DNA of 64,000 nucleotides, from contig DATHKR010000290.1 in the NCBI GenBank assembly GCA_035489015.1, positions 62,001 through 126,000 of the forward strand, read 5' to 3'. The position numbers were made by a program, and so were the translations under genes. The first letter of the stretch is position 1; each line of letters opens with the position of its first letter. Shown here piece by piece: positions 30,101-38,419 of this stretch. The DNA is from DATFRY01 sp035489015 (GTDB lineage: Bacteria > Myxococcota_A > Polyangia > Haliangiales > Haliangiaceae). The notes beneath the pieces are model-generated. The model did no database searches. It was not told where the DNA came from and saw only the letters and a program-made list of their open reading frames with translations.

Positions 30101-30933
30101 ACGAGATCGGTGATCACCGGCGCGGCTCGCCGCACGCCGAGCGCGCGGTCGCGCTGCTCGAGGACGATCCGGATCTGCTCGAGCTGGCCCTCGCGCTCGG
30201 CCGGCTGGCCGCCAACTACCTGCGCGCCGGGCGCTGGCGCGATCGCCTGCGCTGCAACCTGCGCCACCTCGAGATCGCGCAGGCGCTGGCCGACCCGGAG
30301 CGCGAGCTCATCGCCCACGTGAACCTGGGCGTGAACTACCACTCGCTCGGCCAGATCGTCACCGCGATCGAGCACACCCGCCGCGCCCAGGAGCTGGCCG
30401 CCGCCGCCGGGCGGATGGCCGCGCGCGCGCTCGTCCACAACAACCTGGGCGTCATCCTGGTCGACGCCGGCGAGGACGCCCGCGCGCGCGCCGAGCTCGA
30501 CGAGGCGCTGGTCCTGGCCGCGCGGGCCGGCTATCGCCGGCTCCTGCCGGAGGCGCTGTCGACCCTGGCCCGCCTCGACCTGCGCGCCGGCGATCCGGCC
30601 GCGGCCGAGGGCAGGGCGCGCGCCGCGCTCGAGCACGCCCGCGGGGCCGGCGCGGCGGTGGGCGAGGGGATCGCGCTCCGCGTCCTGGCCGGCGTGATGG
30701 CCGGGGCCGATCGCGCCGCCGAGGTGGACGAGGCGCTCGCCGCCGCCGAGCGATGCCTGGCCGACGATCGCTACGAGCTGGCCCGCACCTGGGTGGTGTC
30801 GGCCCGGTGGGAGGATCGGCGGGGCCGCGGCGACCGGGGCGCGGCCGCGCGCGAGCGGGCTCGCCGCGTGTTCGAGGAGCTGGGCGCGGCGATCGACCTG
30901 GCCCATCTCGAGGACGACCGCGACCTCCGCTGA
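27121..30933 (+). CDS. Ser/Thr kinase with cyclase-like, AAA ATPase and TPR domains
   Basis: The 1270-residue regulator has an active Hanks kinase (about 20-275; LGRGGMGEVY, VALKLL, HRDVKPDN near 145, TDFGVAS, GTRDYIAPE). A Ser/Ala low-complexity linker follows (about 280-308), then a degenerate class III nucleotide-cyclase-like domain (about 320-480). Next is an AAA/STAND ATPase with Walker A GAAGTGKS near 523 and Walker B LVLAFEDVHW near 604-613. About 400 residues of TPR-like helices complete it. The order matches a large family of myxobacterial kinase-ATPase-TPR proteins thought to integrate signals; no DNA-binding domain is seen. Start ATG has GGGGAG upstream. Confidence 0.88.
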   Translation: MTPNEPAAPAPGDVLARRYRIVRALGRGGMGEVYEAMDDELEDVVALKLLHAELSAAPAFRQRLREEVRLAHRVSHPNVCRVHDLGQHGDQLFVTMELLRGPTLRQVLRAIAAGEREPLSLGRAIDLIVQLAAALGASHRAGIVHRDVKPDNVIVEADRAVLTDFGVASPVEVVASRALLGTRDYIAPELLRGEPARAGSDLYACAVVACELLTGRLPPRGRALALREDSAPPLAREALARELARALDPDPGARHPSVQRFAEAMALAARGAGGEVRVGSGSGSASASQLASHLASPSASPSASRPSALLPSVEPEPAEAERASPRVAIALHLAFASVRAAERGPSADQDTRPLDGAELGELDGLERIVRAAGGTVIASGNGELGALFGAPRALGDDVTRAAGTAHALIERCRGARAGLDTGRVELAGAGEPGAARRARELAALADEGQVLASPTTARHLLGRFDVSPATAGGGHVVRPGLLAGAARYDLPPLVGRASELARLERFALETLEERALAIALVTGAAGTGKSRLRLELERRVSARREVDWLVAHASPLGGGVPLGLLQGAAPAWYEAASEAASAGRAASFAAARRWLAARASARPLVLAFEDVHWADGASIELLDELRRGLDQVPVAVLLFARSDADHPPPRLAVDLVLPLPPLGPAAARAIAARLVPGLAADAVDEMVMRAGGNPFFLEELARDAAESAGRGAGQGAELPASVELVIQARLDRLPPGARRVLHAASVVGRELDRAALVAALDPPLADDRIDRALAELERRQLLVPLIGAGPSPAPFTGGERHAFHHVLVRDVAYAQIDPDARRRMHAAVADHIEARGAAARRDPAVRVSLARHRDAAGDRRAARDAYLAAGELLLELAADHEARDALRRAEELGDGPDLRLDELTGDALAQLDSEAAILRFERALAGATAPLDRARLLYKLGSAASHRADYTRAVDCLERGLALLGPVGQLERAERPVRQLAARLLGTLGWVIGHEIGDHRRGSPHAERAVALLEDDPDLLELALALGRLAANYLRAGRWRDRLRCNLRHLEIAQALADPERELIAHVNLGVNYHSLGQIVTAIEHTRRAQELAAAAGRMAARALVHNNLGVILVDAGEDARARAELDEALVLAARAGYRRLLPEALSTLARLDLRAGDPAAAEGRARAALEHARGAGAAVGEGIALRVLAGVMAGADRAAEVDEALAAAERCLADDRYELARTWVVSARWEDRRGRGDRGAAARERARRVFEELGAAIDLAHLEDDRDLR
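27957..28045. repeat. Low-complexity Ser/Ala-coding repeats inside the kinase gene
   Basis: Short units (TCTGGC, GCGTCG, CTCGCC, CCCTCCGCCTCG) repeat in tandem and encode the linker between the kinase and cyclase-like domains. Length variation here would leave the domains intact. Confidence 0.5.
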
Positions 30934-30938
30934 ACCAC

Positions 30939-30979
30939 CTCCGCCGACCGCCTCCGCCGACCGCGACCTCGCCGACCGC
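30939..30979. repeat. Three short direct repeats after the kinase gene
   Basis: CTCCGCCGACCGC occurs at 30939-30951 and 30952-30964, with a third shortened copy at 30968-30979. They lie in the 164-nt gap before the next lipoprotein gene, which otherwise shows nothing recognisable. Confidence 0.5.
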
Positions 30980-31097
30980 GCAGAATTGGCTCGACCCCCT
31001 GCGCGGCGCCGCGCAGGGTCTGCCCGGACGCCGCCGCAACCCCGACGAGCTGGCTCGGCTTCCCGCCGGCATCGACGTTGCTTCACCGCGACGGATC

Positions 31098-33641
31098 GTG
31101 AAGGCCCCCACGCCATCCATCCCAGCGTCGCGCGCTCTCTTCCACCTGCTCGCCGCCGCGCTGCTCGCCGCCGCGCTGGCCGCCGCTGCGCTCACCGGAG
31201 CTTGCGGCGGCGACGACGGGGACGCCGACGGCTCCGGCACCATCATCCCCGACACCACCATCGTCCTCGACGACGACACCCTGGCCGCGCTCGACTCGGT
31301 GTCAGCCGATCTCACCACCTTCACCTTTGCCCGCGCGACCCCGCTGCTCGACGGCCTGGCCGAGGGAGACATCGTCGTCGCCGACGTGCGCGACCCGCTC
31401 CTGCCGGCCGGCGCGCTGCGCCGGGTCGACGCCGTCGATCGAGCCGGCCGGGTCACCGTCACCACCTCGTCCGCCTCGCTGGCCGAGGCGATCGAGCGCG
31501 GCACCATCCGCGAGACGGTGCAGCTCCGCCAGGAAGACGTGCTCGCCATGCGGATGGCGCCCGGCGCGGTCCCCGAGGTCGGCCCGGCCGGCCTCTACTT
31601 CGGCCTGAACGACGTGGTCCTGTTCGACGGCGACGGCGACCCCGACACCACCGGCGATCAGGTGGTCATGAACGGCAACATCGCGATCGAGCCGGCCCTG
31701 GCGCTGGTCATCGATCTGGACGGCTTCTCGCTGGAGGAGGCCTCCATCGCGCTCACCGGCGAGGTGTCCGGCAACGTCAACATCGACGCCCGCCGCGAGG
31801 CGACCCTGCCGGATCACGTCATCGACCTCGCCACCATCGAGCTGGCGCCGATCACCTTCTTCGTCGGGCCGGTCCCGGTCGTCGTCACCAGCGCGGTCGA
31901 CCTCGAGGTCGGCGTCACCGGCAAGGTGACCGCCCGGATGAACGTCGGCTTCCAGACCGACGCCGAGGCCCGGGTCGGCTTCGGCTACGCGAACGGCTCG
32001 TTCGGGCCGATCGGCGAGATCCAGCCGACCGCCTCGGTCGAGCTGCCGGCGTTCGAGGACGGGGTGGTCGGCACCGCGCGCCTGTTCGCCGGCCCGCGCC
32101 TGCGCGTCGGCCTGTACGGGTTCGACGTCGGCTCCGCGCGCCTGGCCGCCTACGTCCAGGCCGACGTCGACGCCGCCGCCGACCCGTGGTGGTGCCTGTC
32201 GGCCGGGGTCGAGGGCTCGGCCAGGCTCGACATCTCGATCGATATCGACTTCTGGATCATCGACATCGACATCGACATCATCGACTACCAGACCCCGCCG
32301 ATCGGCGAGTCGGTCGACCTCGGCTGCGCCGCCGGGCCGGCCCCGTCGAGCGAGCCGGGCGGCGGCGCCGACGCGATCCAGACCTTCGCCCGCGCCTACG
32401 GCGGCGACAACCTCGACTCGATCGACGCGGTGGTGCCGACCGGCGACGGCGGGGCGCTCCTGGCCGGGGCGACCAGCTCGTTCTCGCCCAGCCCGTCGGA
32501 CGCCTGGCTGGTGAAGGTCGACGCGCTCGGCCACGTCGCCTGGCAGCTGTCGTATCCGGACCTCGACGCCGCGACCGACGCCATCGACATGGGCGACGGC
32601 TACCTGGTCACCACCGGCCGGCTCGGCGCCACCAGCGACACGCTCGGCCTGCTCCGGGTCGACCCGAACGGCGGCGTCCTGTGGGCCCGGTCGCTCCCCG
32701 ACGCCCAGGGGCTGGGCCCGAGCCGCGCGGTCAGGGCCGCCGACGGCGGCTTCCTGGTCGCCGGCACCCGCGGCGTCGCCGCCGCCGCCGACTTCTACGC
32801 CGCGCGCTTCGAGGCCGACGGCGAGCTGCGCTGGGCGCGGAGCATCGGCGGGGCCGACCACGACGAGGCGAACGCGGCCGTGTCCACCTCCGACGGCGGC
32901 TTCCTGCTGGTCGGCCAGACCCAGTCGTTCGGGGTGAGCTTCGTCGCGACCTGGGTGGTCAAGCTCGACGCCGACGGCGCGGTCGAGTGGCAGCGCCTGC
33001 TCGACACCGGCGGCAACTTCGTCGGCCTCGCGGCGGTCGAGTCGTCGCTGGGCGGCTATCTCGTCGGCGGGCACCAGTTCAGCGCGGGCGTTCTGGTCCG
33101 CCTGTCGCCTGCCGGCGCGGTCACCTGGGCCCGCGCCTACGACGCCGGCTCCGACGACGATCTCCTGGTGGACGCGGCGGTCTATCCCGACGGCAGCTTC
33201 GCGCTGGTCGGCTCGACCGGGCTCGGCGCCGACGCCGATCTCTGGGCGATGCGGGTCGGCGACGCGGGCAACGTGCTGTGGTCGCGCGCGATCGGCGGCG
33301 CCGACGCCGAGGCCGCCGGAGGGCTACCGCCCCACGACCGCGCCGGCCAGCCGCTGGCGGTCACCGACGAGGGCGGCCTGCTGGTGGCCGGGCGGACCAG
33401 GAGCTTCGGGGCCGGCTCCGAGGACGCATGGCTCCTGGCGCTGTCGGGCAACGGCTTCGTCGACCTCGATCCGACGAGCGGGGCCGCCGCCACCGCGCTG
33501 AGCGGCGACGTCACCGAGGTCGGCCTGCCCGGCACGCCGACCTCGGTCGAGCCCGAGCCGCTCCGGCTGTCGTCCTCGATGATCGAGCCCGGCATGCTCA
33601 GCACCGACGCGACCGTGGAGCGGCAGGCCGGGCTGCCCTGA
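31098..33641 (+). CDS. Large secreted lipoprotein with propeller-like repeats
   Basis: The 847-residue protein has a signal peptide with lipobox (TGAC, Cys36) and an acidic linker. An N-terminal domain of about 370 residues is beta-rich and contains DGDGDPDTTGD (a calcium-binding-like acidic loop) and an unusual alternating Ile/Asp stretch near residues 380-396. From about 430 on, at least six repeats of the form GGxLLAGxT-SFG-DAWLVKLDxxGxVxWxR appear, typical of a beta-propeller. Function unknown; likely surface-exposed. The GTG start at 31098 is preferred because it precedes the signal peptide; only a weak GGA precedes it. Confidence 0.65.
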   Translation: MKAPTPSIPASRALFHLLAAALLAAALAAAALTGACGGDDGDADGSGTIIPDTTIVLDDDTLAALDSVSADLTTFTFARATPLLDGLAEGDIVVADVRDPLLPAGALRRVDAVDRAGRVTVTTSSASLAEAIERGTIRETVQLRQEDVLAMRMAPGAVPEVGPAGLYFGLNDVVLFDGDGDPDTTGDQVVMNGNIAIEPALALVIDLDGFSLEEASIALTGEVSGNVNIDARREATLPDHVIDLATIELAPITFFVGPVPVVVTSAVDLEVGVTGKVTARMNVGFQTDAEARVGFGYANGSFGPIGEIQPTASVELPAFEDGVVGTARLFAGPRLRVGLYGFDVGSARLAAYVQADVDAAADPWWCLSAGVEGSARLDISIDIDFWIIDIDIDIIDYQTPPIGESVDLGCAAGPAPSSEPGGGADAIQTFARAYGGDNLDSIDAVVPTGDGGALLAGATSSFSPSPSDAWLVKVDALGHVAWQLSYPDLDAATDAIDMGDGYLVTTGRLGATSDTLGLLRVDPNGGVLWARSLPDAQGLGPSRAVRAADGGFLVAGTRGVAAAADFYAARFEADGELRWARSIGGADHDEANAAVSTSDGGFLLVGQTQSFGVSFVATWVVKLDADGAVEWQRLLDTGGNFVGLAAVESSLGGYLVGGHQFSAGVLVRLSPAGAVTWARAYDAGSDDDLLVDAAVYPDGSFALVGSTGLGADADLWAMRVGDAGNVLWSRAIGGADAEAAGGLPPHDRAGQPLAVTDEGGLLVAGRTRSFGAGSEDAWLLALSGNGFVDLDPTSGAAATALSGDVTEVGLPGTPTSVEPEPLRLSSSMIEPGMLSTDATVERQAGLP

Positions 33642-33655
33642 GCCGTCGATCGACG

Positions 33656-34360
33656 TCACCAGACGCGGACGAAGGTGAAGCGGCCGGCCAGGCGATCCGA
33701 GTCCGTGGCCTCGCCGGTGGTCGGATCGATCGGCTCCTCGGTCTCGTAGCCGAGGAACACCGACAGCCGGCTCTCCTTGCCGTAGCCCAGGCTGATCTGG
33801 CCGCCGACCGGCAGGCTGGTGATCTTGTCGGCCTGAGTGAAGCCATAGTTGACCTCGACCTGCGGGCCGATCCACAGGGTTGGGTTCACCTTGTAGAGGG
33901 CGAAGTTGCGGGTGTGGAAAAGGTCCTCGGCGCCGTCGACGAAGGTGGAGCCGAAGGTCATCTCGAGCCACGACTCGAAGTAGAGCGACGGCGAGTCGTA
34001 GATGGTCGTCAACAGCGGCGCGACCAGGCCGACCACGTCCTGGCTGGTGAAGTCGAAGACCGGCCCGACGGTGAGGATGAGGGTGACGCTGCCGAGCTGG
34101 ACCTGCGGGCCGAAGTCCATCTCGCCGAAGGAGTTGGTGACGTACACGTCGGTCAGGATCTGCATCCCGCCGACCTGGTGCGTCGCCCCGGCCCACAGCT
34201 GGAGCCCGAACGAGTCGTAGTCGAAGCGGAAGAAGCCGGACACGAAGGCCTCGGTCGGCGCGGCGGCGGCCTCCTGCGCGGCGGCCGGAGCTGGGCCACC
34301 GGCGGCGGCGGAGAGCGCGGCCAGCGCGATGAGGCATTTGCGCGGAAGGAGCCAGTTCAT
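33656..34360 (-). CDS. Outer-membrane beta-barrel-like secreted protein
   Basis: The 234-residue product has a Sec signal peptide (cleavage about after PAAAQ) and alternating aromatic strands such as FRFDYDSFGLQLW, VEVNYGFTQ and GRFTFVRVW, ending in Trp, as expected for a small outer-membrane barrel. No family recognised. The start at 34360 has GGAGG 6 nt upstream, located inside the 3' end of the upstream MFS gene; its start codon is only 1 nt from that stop, so the two are coupled. Confidence 0.7.
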   Translation of the reverse strand: MNWLLPRKCLIALAALSAAAGGPAPAAAQEAAAAPTEAFVSGFFRFDYDSFGLQLWAGATHQVGGMQILTDVYVTNSFGEMDFGPQVQLGSVTLILTVGPVFDFTSQDVVGLVAPLLTTIYDSPSLYFESWLEMTFGSTFVDGAEDLFHTRNFALYKVNPTLWIGPQVEVNYGFTQADKITSLPVGGQISLGYGKESRLSVFLGYETEEPIDPTTGEATDSDRLAGRFTFVRVW

Positions 34361-34361
34361 G

Positions 34362-35669
34362 TCAGGCCTCCGATCGGAAGGGTGTCGGGAGACGATCGAA
34401 TGGTTGCGACGAGCGCCTCTCGCGGCGCTGGGCATTTCCCAGGAGCAGCGCCGCGGCGAAGGCGAGGATGGCGGCGCCAAGGAACAGCGAAGGGTATCCC
34501 ATCGCCACGACGACATATCCACCGGCGAAGCCGGCAATCGACTGGGCGGCGTAAGTGGCAGTCTGGGTGGTGCCGGCCATGCGAGTCTGTGCCGAGGCCG
34601 GCACCACGTCCATGCGGTACAGGTCGAACACCGGCTCGTACAGGGCGAGGAGCAGGCTACAGGTGAGGAACGACAGCGAGGCGACCAGCGGCTCGGGCAC
34701 CAGCGCCATCGGGATCATCGCGAGCGCGAGCCCGAGCGAGATGATGACGAGCAGGCTGGGCATCGAGAATCGCCGGGTCAGCGCCGGCAGCAACATCGTC
34801 GCCGGCAGGCTGCCCAGCCGGGCCACGCCCATCACGAACGCGATGAGCGCGGGCGAGATCGCCAGCCCGTCGTCGAGGTAGACGTTGAAGAAATAGAGCG
34901 GCGGCGTCCCCGCGAAGTTGAACAGCACGGCGAAGACGGAGAGCAGCAGGATGATCGTGGTGGGCGAGATCCGCGCCGTCGGTGGCCGACCACCCTCCAC
35001 CTCGTCGTCCGGCCGCTCACCCCGCGCGGGCGCGCGCCGCGCCGCGCACCGGAACAGCACCAGCGCCGGCAGTAGCCCCGCCGGGGCGAGCAGGATCGCC
35101 ATCCGGTAGGGGGCGGGGTCGTCGAGGGTGACGCCGAGCAGCCGCGCGGCCAGCCCGGGCACGAACGTGACCCCCAGCCCGCCCAGCACGGCCAGGCCGA
35201 TCCCCATCAGTCGCTCGAGCGTGAAGGTGAGGACGCGCTGGCCGGTCGGCGCGACCGACGTGAGGTAAGGGAGCCGGCCGACGCCGAAGAATCCGCCGCC
35301 CATCCAGGCCAGCGCGTTCGTGACGATGATCCACGGCGCTCGCGCCGACGCGGGCACGATGTCGGTGAACGCGATGCCGACGAGGCCGACGGCGATGAGC
35401 AAGACGCCATTGGTGACCAGCCTGGTCGCGGAGCGGCGGTGGAACAGGTACCCGGATAGAAAGGCGGTCGTCGAGTACGCCGCGATCCCCGACCCGGTGA
35501 CGTTCCCGATGAACTCCGGCCCGAACCCGAGCCGCAGGAGGTACAGGTTCACCGCGATGAGGTAGATGCCGAGGTACTGGTACTCGACGGTGGCCGAGAC
35601 CCAGAGGAAGCGGCGGCCCTCGGGTGCCAGGCTCCGATAGAGTCGCACGTATGGACTCAGCAGACTCAC
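34362..35669 (-). CDS. MFS permease
   Basis: The 435-residue transporter has about 12 hydrophobic helices and a central hydrophilic loop (ARRAPARGERPDDEVEG). Substrate unknown. I prefer the GTG at 35669, preceded by AAGGGG with good spacing; the frame is open to an ATG at 35741, which would add 24 polar residues without a Shine-Dalgarno. It is followed by a coupled outer-membrane-like gene, suggesting export or import across both membranes. It diverges from the SET-domain gene. Confidence 0.85.
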   Translation of the reverse strand: MSLLSPYVRLYRSLAPEGRRFLWVSATVEYQYLGIYLIAVNLYLLRLGFGPEFIGNVTGSGIAAYSTTAFLSGYLFHRRSATRLVTNGVLLIAVGLVGIAFTDIVPASARAPWIIVTNALAWMGGGFFGVGRLPYLTSVAPTGQRVLTFTLERLMGIGLAVLGGLGVTFVPGLAARLLGVTLDDPAPYRMAILLAPAGLLPALVLFRCAARRAPARGERPDDEVEGGRPPTARISPTTIILLLSVFAVLFNFAGTPPLYFFNVYLDDGLAISPALIAFVMGVARLGSLPATMLLPALTRRFSMPSLLVIISLGLALAMIPMALVPEPLVASLSFLTCSLLLALYEPVFDLYRMDVVPASAQTRMAGTTQTATYAAQSIAGFAGGYVVVAMGYPSLFLGAAILAFAAALLLGNAQRRERRSSQPFDRLPTPFRSEA

Positions 35670-35742
35670 CGGGCCGTTCCCCTTCTTCGGCCGCAAGCCG
35701 CACACCTTGAGGCCCTCGCGGGTGAATTGGTGTGAGGCCATT

Positions 35743-35762
35743 CGAGTCGAGTATCGAGTCGA
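35743..35762. promoter_or_regulatory. Paired CGAGTCGA repeats in a divergent control region
   Basis: CGAGTCGA occurs at 35743-35750 and 35755-35762, 12 bp apart. They lie between the MFS gene and the SET-domain gene and could bind a regulator. This is a pattern observation only. Confidence 0.3.
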
Positions 35763-35782
35763 CTGTGTGCTTGATATGCCGC

Positions 35783-35811
35783 TTGCCAGTGCAGAGAGCG
35801 ACCCGTAGTGT
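35783..35811 (+). promoter_or_regulatory. Candidate promoter for the SET-domain/amine oxidase pair
   Basis: TTGCCA (35783-35788; 5 of 6 to consensus) and TAGTGT (35806-35811) are 17 nt apart. The predicted start of transcription lies about 4 nt before the ATG at 35822, which has no clear Shine-Dalgarno. Confidence 0.35.
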
Positions 35812-35821
35812 CTGAAGTACT

Positions 35822-36520
35822 ATGTTCCATCCACACGCACGGACAGCCGACCTCGGTGGTGACATGGGGACGGCGCTCGTGGCGACCCGACCCATACCCG
35901 CCGGCACCATCCTCTGGGCGCTCTGCGAGTTCGACATCGTCCTCGACCGTCCTCGCGTCGCCGACCTCTCGCGGGCCCATCGCGAGGTCCTCGATCGCTA
36001 CGCGTTCATCAGCCCGACCGGCGATTGCATCCTGCAGTGGGATCTGGGGCGCTTCGGAAATCACTCGTGCGGCGCCATCTGTCACTCCGTCCGCTACGAC
36101 GTGGAGATCGCGGTGCGCGACGTCGCCGCCGGTGAGCAGATCACGACGGAGTACGGAAACCTCAATCGAGATTTCCAGTTCGAGTGCTCGTGCGGCTCTC
36201 CGAATTGCCGCACCTTCATCCGCCACGACGACAGCATGCGCCACGGCGAGCGCTGGGACGCGGAGGTGGCCAGCGTGTTGCCGCTCTTCCACGAGGTCGA
36301 GCAGCCGCTCGCCGCGGTCCTGTCCAGGCGAGTCGAGGCGCTGGCGATCCTCGAGGGGCGACGGCCTCAGGGGCGCAGCCGCGACGGGTACTGCCCGCCG
36401 CACCTCCTGCCCGATCTCAGCCCTCCGCCGGAGCTCGGCCTCCGCTTCACGCCGATCCCCGCTCGCACCGCGCAGCGCTCGCGCTACTCGGTGACGATGC
36501 CGATCTCGCACGTGGGATGA
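35822..36520 (+). CDS. SET-domain protein (putative lysine methyltransferase)
   Basis: The 232-residue protein has SET-domain motifs in order: GTALVATRPIPAGTIL, the cofactor-binding Asn80-His81-Ser-Cys, and GEQITTEYG with the catalytic-type tyrosine. A post-SET-like cysteine cluster CSCGSPNC follows. SET proteins transfer methyl groups from SAM to lysine; bacterial members modify histones, ribosomal or other proteins. No signal peptide. It overlaps the next gene by 4 nt (ATGA), so it is co-translated with a Tat-exported amine oxidase. A substrate cannot be inferred. Confidence 0.8.
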   Translation: MFHPHARTADLGGDMGTALVATRPIPAGTILWALCEFDIVLDRPRVADLSRAHREVLDRYAFISPTGDCILQWDLGRFGNHSCGAICHSVRYDVEIAVRDVAAGEQITTEYGNLNRDFQFECSCGSPNCRTFIRHDDSMRHGERWDAEVASVLPLFHEVEQPLAAVLSRRVEALAILEGRRPQGRSRDGYCPPHLLPDLSPPPELGLRFTPIPARTAQRSRYSVTMPISHVG

Positions 36521-38397
36521 AGAAGAAGCGCGCGGCGAGGTCCGAGGATGCGGTCCTCGGGATGGATCGGCCCATCGGTCGCCGCGACTTCCTCCAGGGG
36601 ATGGCCGCCGGGCTGGCCGTCGCCGCGCTGCCGGGCTGCACCCACGCGGGTGGGCCATCGCCGGCCCCCGCGCTGCGCCGGCCCGGCTACGGCCTGCGCG
36701 GACAGAACATGGCGTCGATGGACCTCGGCCACATCGTGCGCAGCGGCTCCGACTCCGACGCCCCGGGGACCGAGGACACCGGCGAGGAGTACGATCTGGT
36801 GGTCGTCGGGGCGGGCATCGCCGGGCTGGCCACCGCCTACGTCTACGATCGCGAGCGGGGCGGCCGCTCGCGCATCCTCGTCCTCGACAACAACGACGAG
36901 TTCGGCGGTCACGCCCGGCGCAACACGTTCGAGGTCGACGGGCAGACCCTCATCGCCCACGGCGGAACCTATGCGCTCGAGGAGGTGGAGGAGGCGCCGC
37001 CCGCCGCCCAGGCGCTGCTGAGCGACGTCGGCGTCGACGTCGCGCGGCTGCGGGCCTATCGCGACGAGCGCATCTATCCCCAGCTGGGCCTGTCGCGCGC
37101 GATCTTCTTCGACCCGAGGCACTACCCCGGCATCGAGCCGACCTGGGTCGACAAGTTCTACGACACCCGGTACGAGGCGTTCTTCGCCAAGGCGCCCATC
37201 CCGGAGGCGGCCCGGCGCGAGCTCGTCAAGCTGTACACCACCCGGAGGAACTACCTGCCCGGCGTCGCCGACAAGGAGGGCGCCCTGGCCGGGATGAGCT
37301 GGGAGCACTTCATCCGCGAGGTCATGGGGCTCGGCGATCAGGCGCTGCGCTTCGCCGACCTCTACGCCGCCGATCTGGTCGGGCTCGGCTGCGACGCCAT
37401 CTCCGCGCTGAAGGGCTTCTGGTACGGGCCCGGGTTCTTCGGGATGGGCGGGACCGGCTTCCGCGAGAAGGACGGCATCATCCAGTACGCCTACGATGCG
37501 TCCTATCGCTACCCGGACGGCAACCACACCGTCGCCCGCCACTTCCTGAAGAAGCTGCTGCCCGGATCGATCGAGGGCGAGGACACCATGGAGGGCGTCT
37601 TCAACGGCCAGATCCGGACCGACCGGTTCGATCTCGCCGACAACCAGAAGCGCCTCCGCCTCCGCGCCGCCGCCGTCCGGGTGGCGCACGAGGGGCCCAG
37701 CCACGCCACCGCCGTCACCGTCGACTACGTCCAGCCGGATGGCCGCACTCGGCGGGTCCGGGCCCGCGGCGCCGTGGTCGCCGCCTGGGGCATGGTCGCC
37801 AAGCGCATCGTCCCCGAGCTGGGCGCCGCGCAGCTCGAGGCGCTCGAGCAGTACCACTACTGCGCCTGCCTCTACATCAACGTGGTCCTCCGCCACTGGC
37901 GCCCGATCGCGGAGATTGGCGCGTTCTCGATGCAGCTGCCGGGCGGCTACTGCACCTGGATGGAGATCGCCGATCCGCTGTCGGTGGGCAGCTACCGGCC
38001 CAGCTACGGGCCCGACAACCCGACGGTGCTGTCGATGTACAAGTACCTCTACACCAGGGGCCTCCCGCCGGTGGAGCAGATGCGGAAGGCCCGCCGCGAG
38101 ATCGAGCACAAGACCTTCGCCGAGCACGAGCGAGAGATCCGCTCCGAGCTGCGGCTCCTGTTCGGCCCGTGGGGGTTCGACCCCGCCAAGGACATCCTGG
38201 CGATCACCGTCAACCGCTGGGGACACGCGTACAACTTCTTCCCGCCGACCGCCGACCACGCCGCTCCGTACGAGCTCGGTCGCCAGGCCCTCGGGCGCAT
38301 CTCGTTCGCCGGGGCCGACGCCGGCGGCATCCCGTGGACCATGGCCGCCCTCGACCAGGGCAACCGCGCCGCGCTCGAGCAGCTCCGGCTGACCTGA
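36517..38397 (+). CDS. Tat-exported flavin amine oxidase, spermidine dehydrogenase-like
   Basis: The 626-residue FAD protein carries a twin-arginine signal (GRRDFLQG, Arg22-Arg23) that ends in a lipobox-like LPGC (Cys41), and a dinucleotide-binding GAGIAGLATAY near 96-106 with FGGHARR. The overall layout, including WEHF, GFFGMGGTGF, YPDGNHTVARHF and the C-terminal FAGADAGGIPWTMAALDQGNRA, resembles bacterial spermidine dehydrogenase, which oxidises polyamines. It is therefore expected in the periplasm, FAD-loaded before export. Translation is coupled to the SET-domain gene. Confidence 0.8.
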   Translation: MKKKRAARSEDAVLGMDRPIGRRDFLQGMAAGLAVAALPGCTHAGGPSPAPALRRPGYGLRGQNMASMDLGHIVRSGSDSDAPGTEDTGEEYDLVVVGAGIAGLATAYVYDRERGGRSRILVLDNNDEFGGHARRNTFEVDGQTLIAHGGTYALEEVEEAPPAAQALLSDVGVDVARLRAYRDERIYPQLGLSRAIFFDPRHYPGIEPTWVDKFYDTRYEAFFAKAPIPEAARRELVKLYTTRRNYLPGVADKEGALAGMSWEHFIREVMGLGDQALRFADLYAADLVGLGCDAISALKGFWYGPGFFGMGGTGFREKDGIIQYAYDASYRYPDGNHTVARHFLKKLLPGSIEGEDTMEGVFNGQIRTDRFDLADNQKRLRLRAAAVRVAHEGPSHATAVTVDYVQPDGRTRRVRARGAVVAAWGMVAKRIVPELGAAQLEALEQYHYCACLYINVVLRHWRPIAEIGAFSMQLPGGYCTWMEIADPLSVGSYRPSYGPDNPTVLSMYKYLYTRGLPPVEQMRKARREIEHKTFAEHEREIRSELRLLFGPWGFDPAKDILAITVNRWGHAYNFFPPTADHAAPYELGRQALGRISFAGADAGGIPWTMAALDQGNRAALEQLRLT

Positions 38398-38418
38398 GCG
38401 AGCGCGCGGTCAGGTCAG
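38389..38418. terminator. Bidirectional stem-loop between convergent genes
   Basis: CTGACCTGA (38389-38397) pairs perfectly with TCAGGTCAG (38410-38418) around a 12-nt loop. The left arm contains the stop codon of the amine oxidase; the convergent lipoprotein gene stops at 38420. No T tract is present. Confidence 0.45.
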
Positions 38419-38419
38419 A

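Noticed and set aside
26761..31116. 1451-aa open frame on the minus strand opposite the large kinase
   Set aside because: Composition is Gly/Arg/Ala-rich with no domain; the plus strand has a full kinase-ATPase-TPR protein. Long antisense frames are expected at this GC content.
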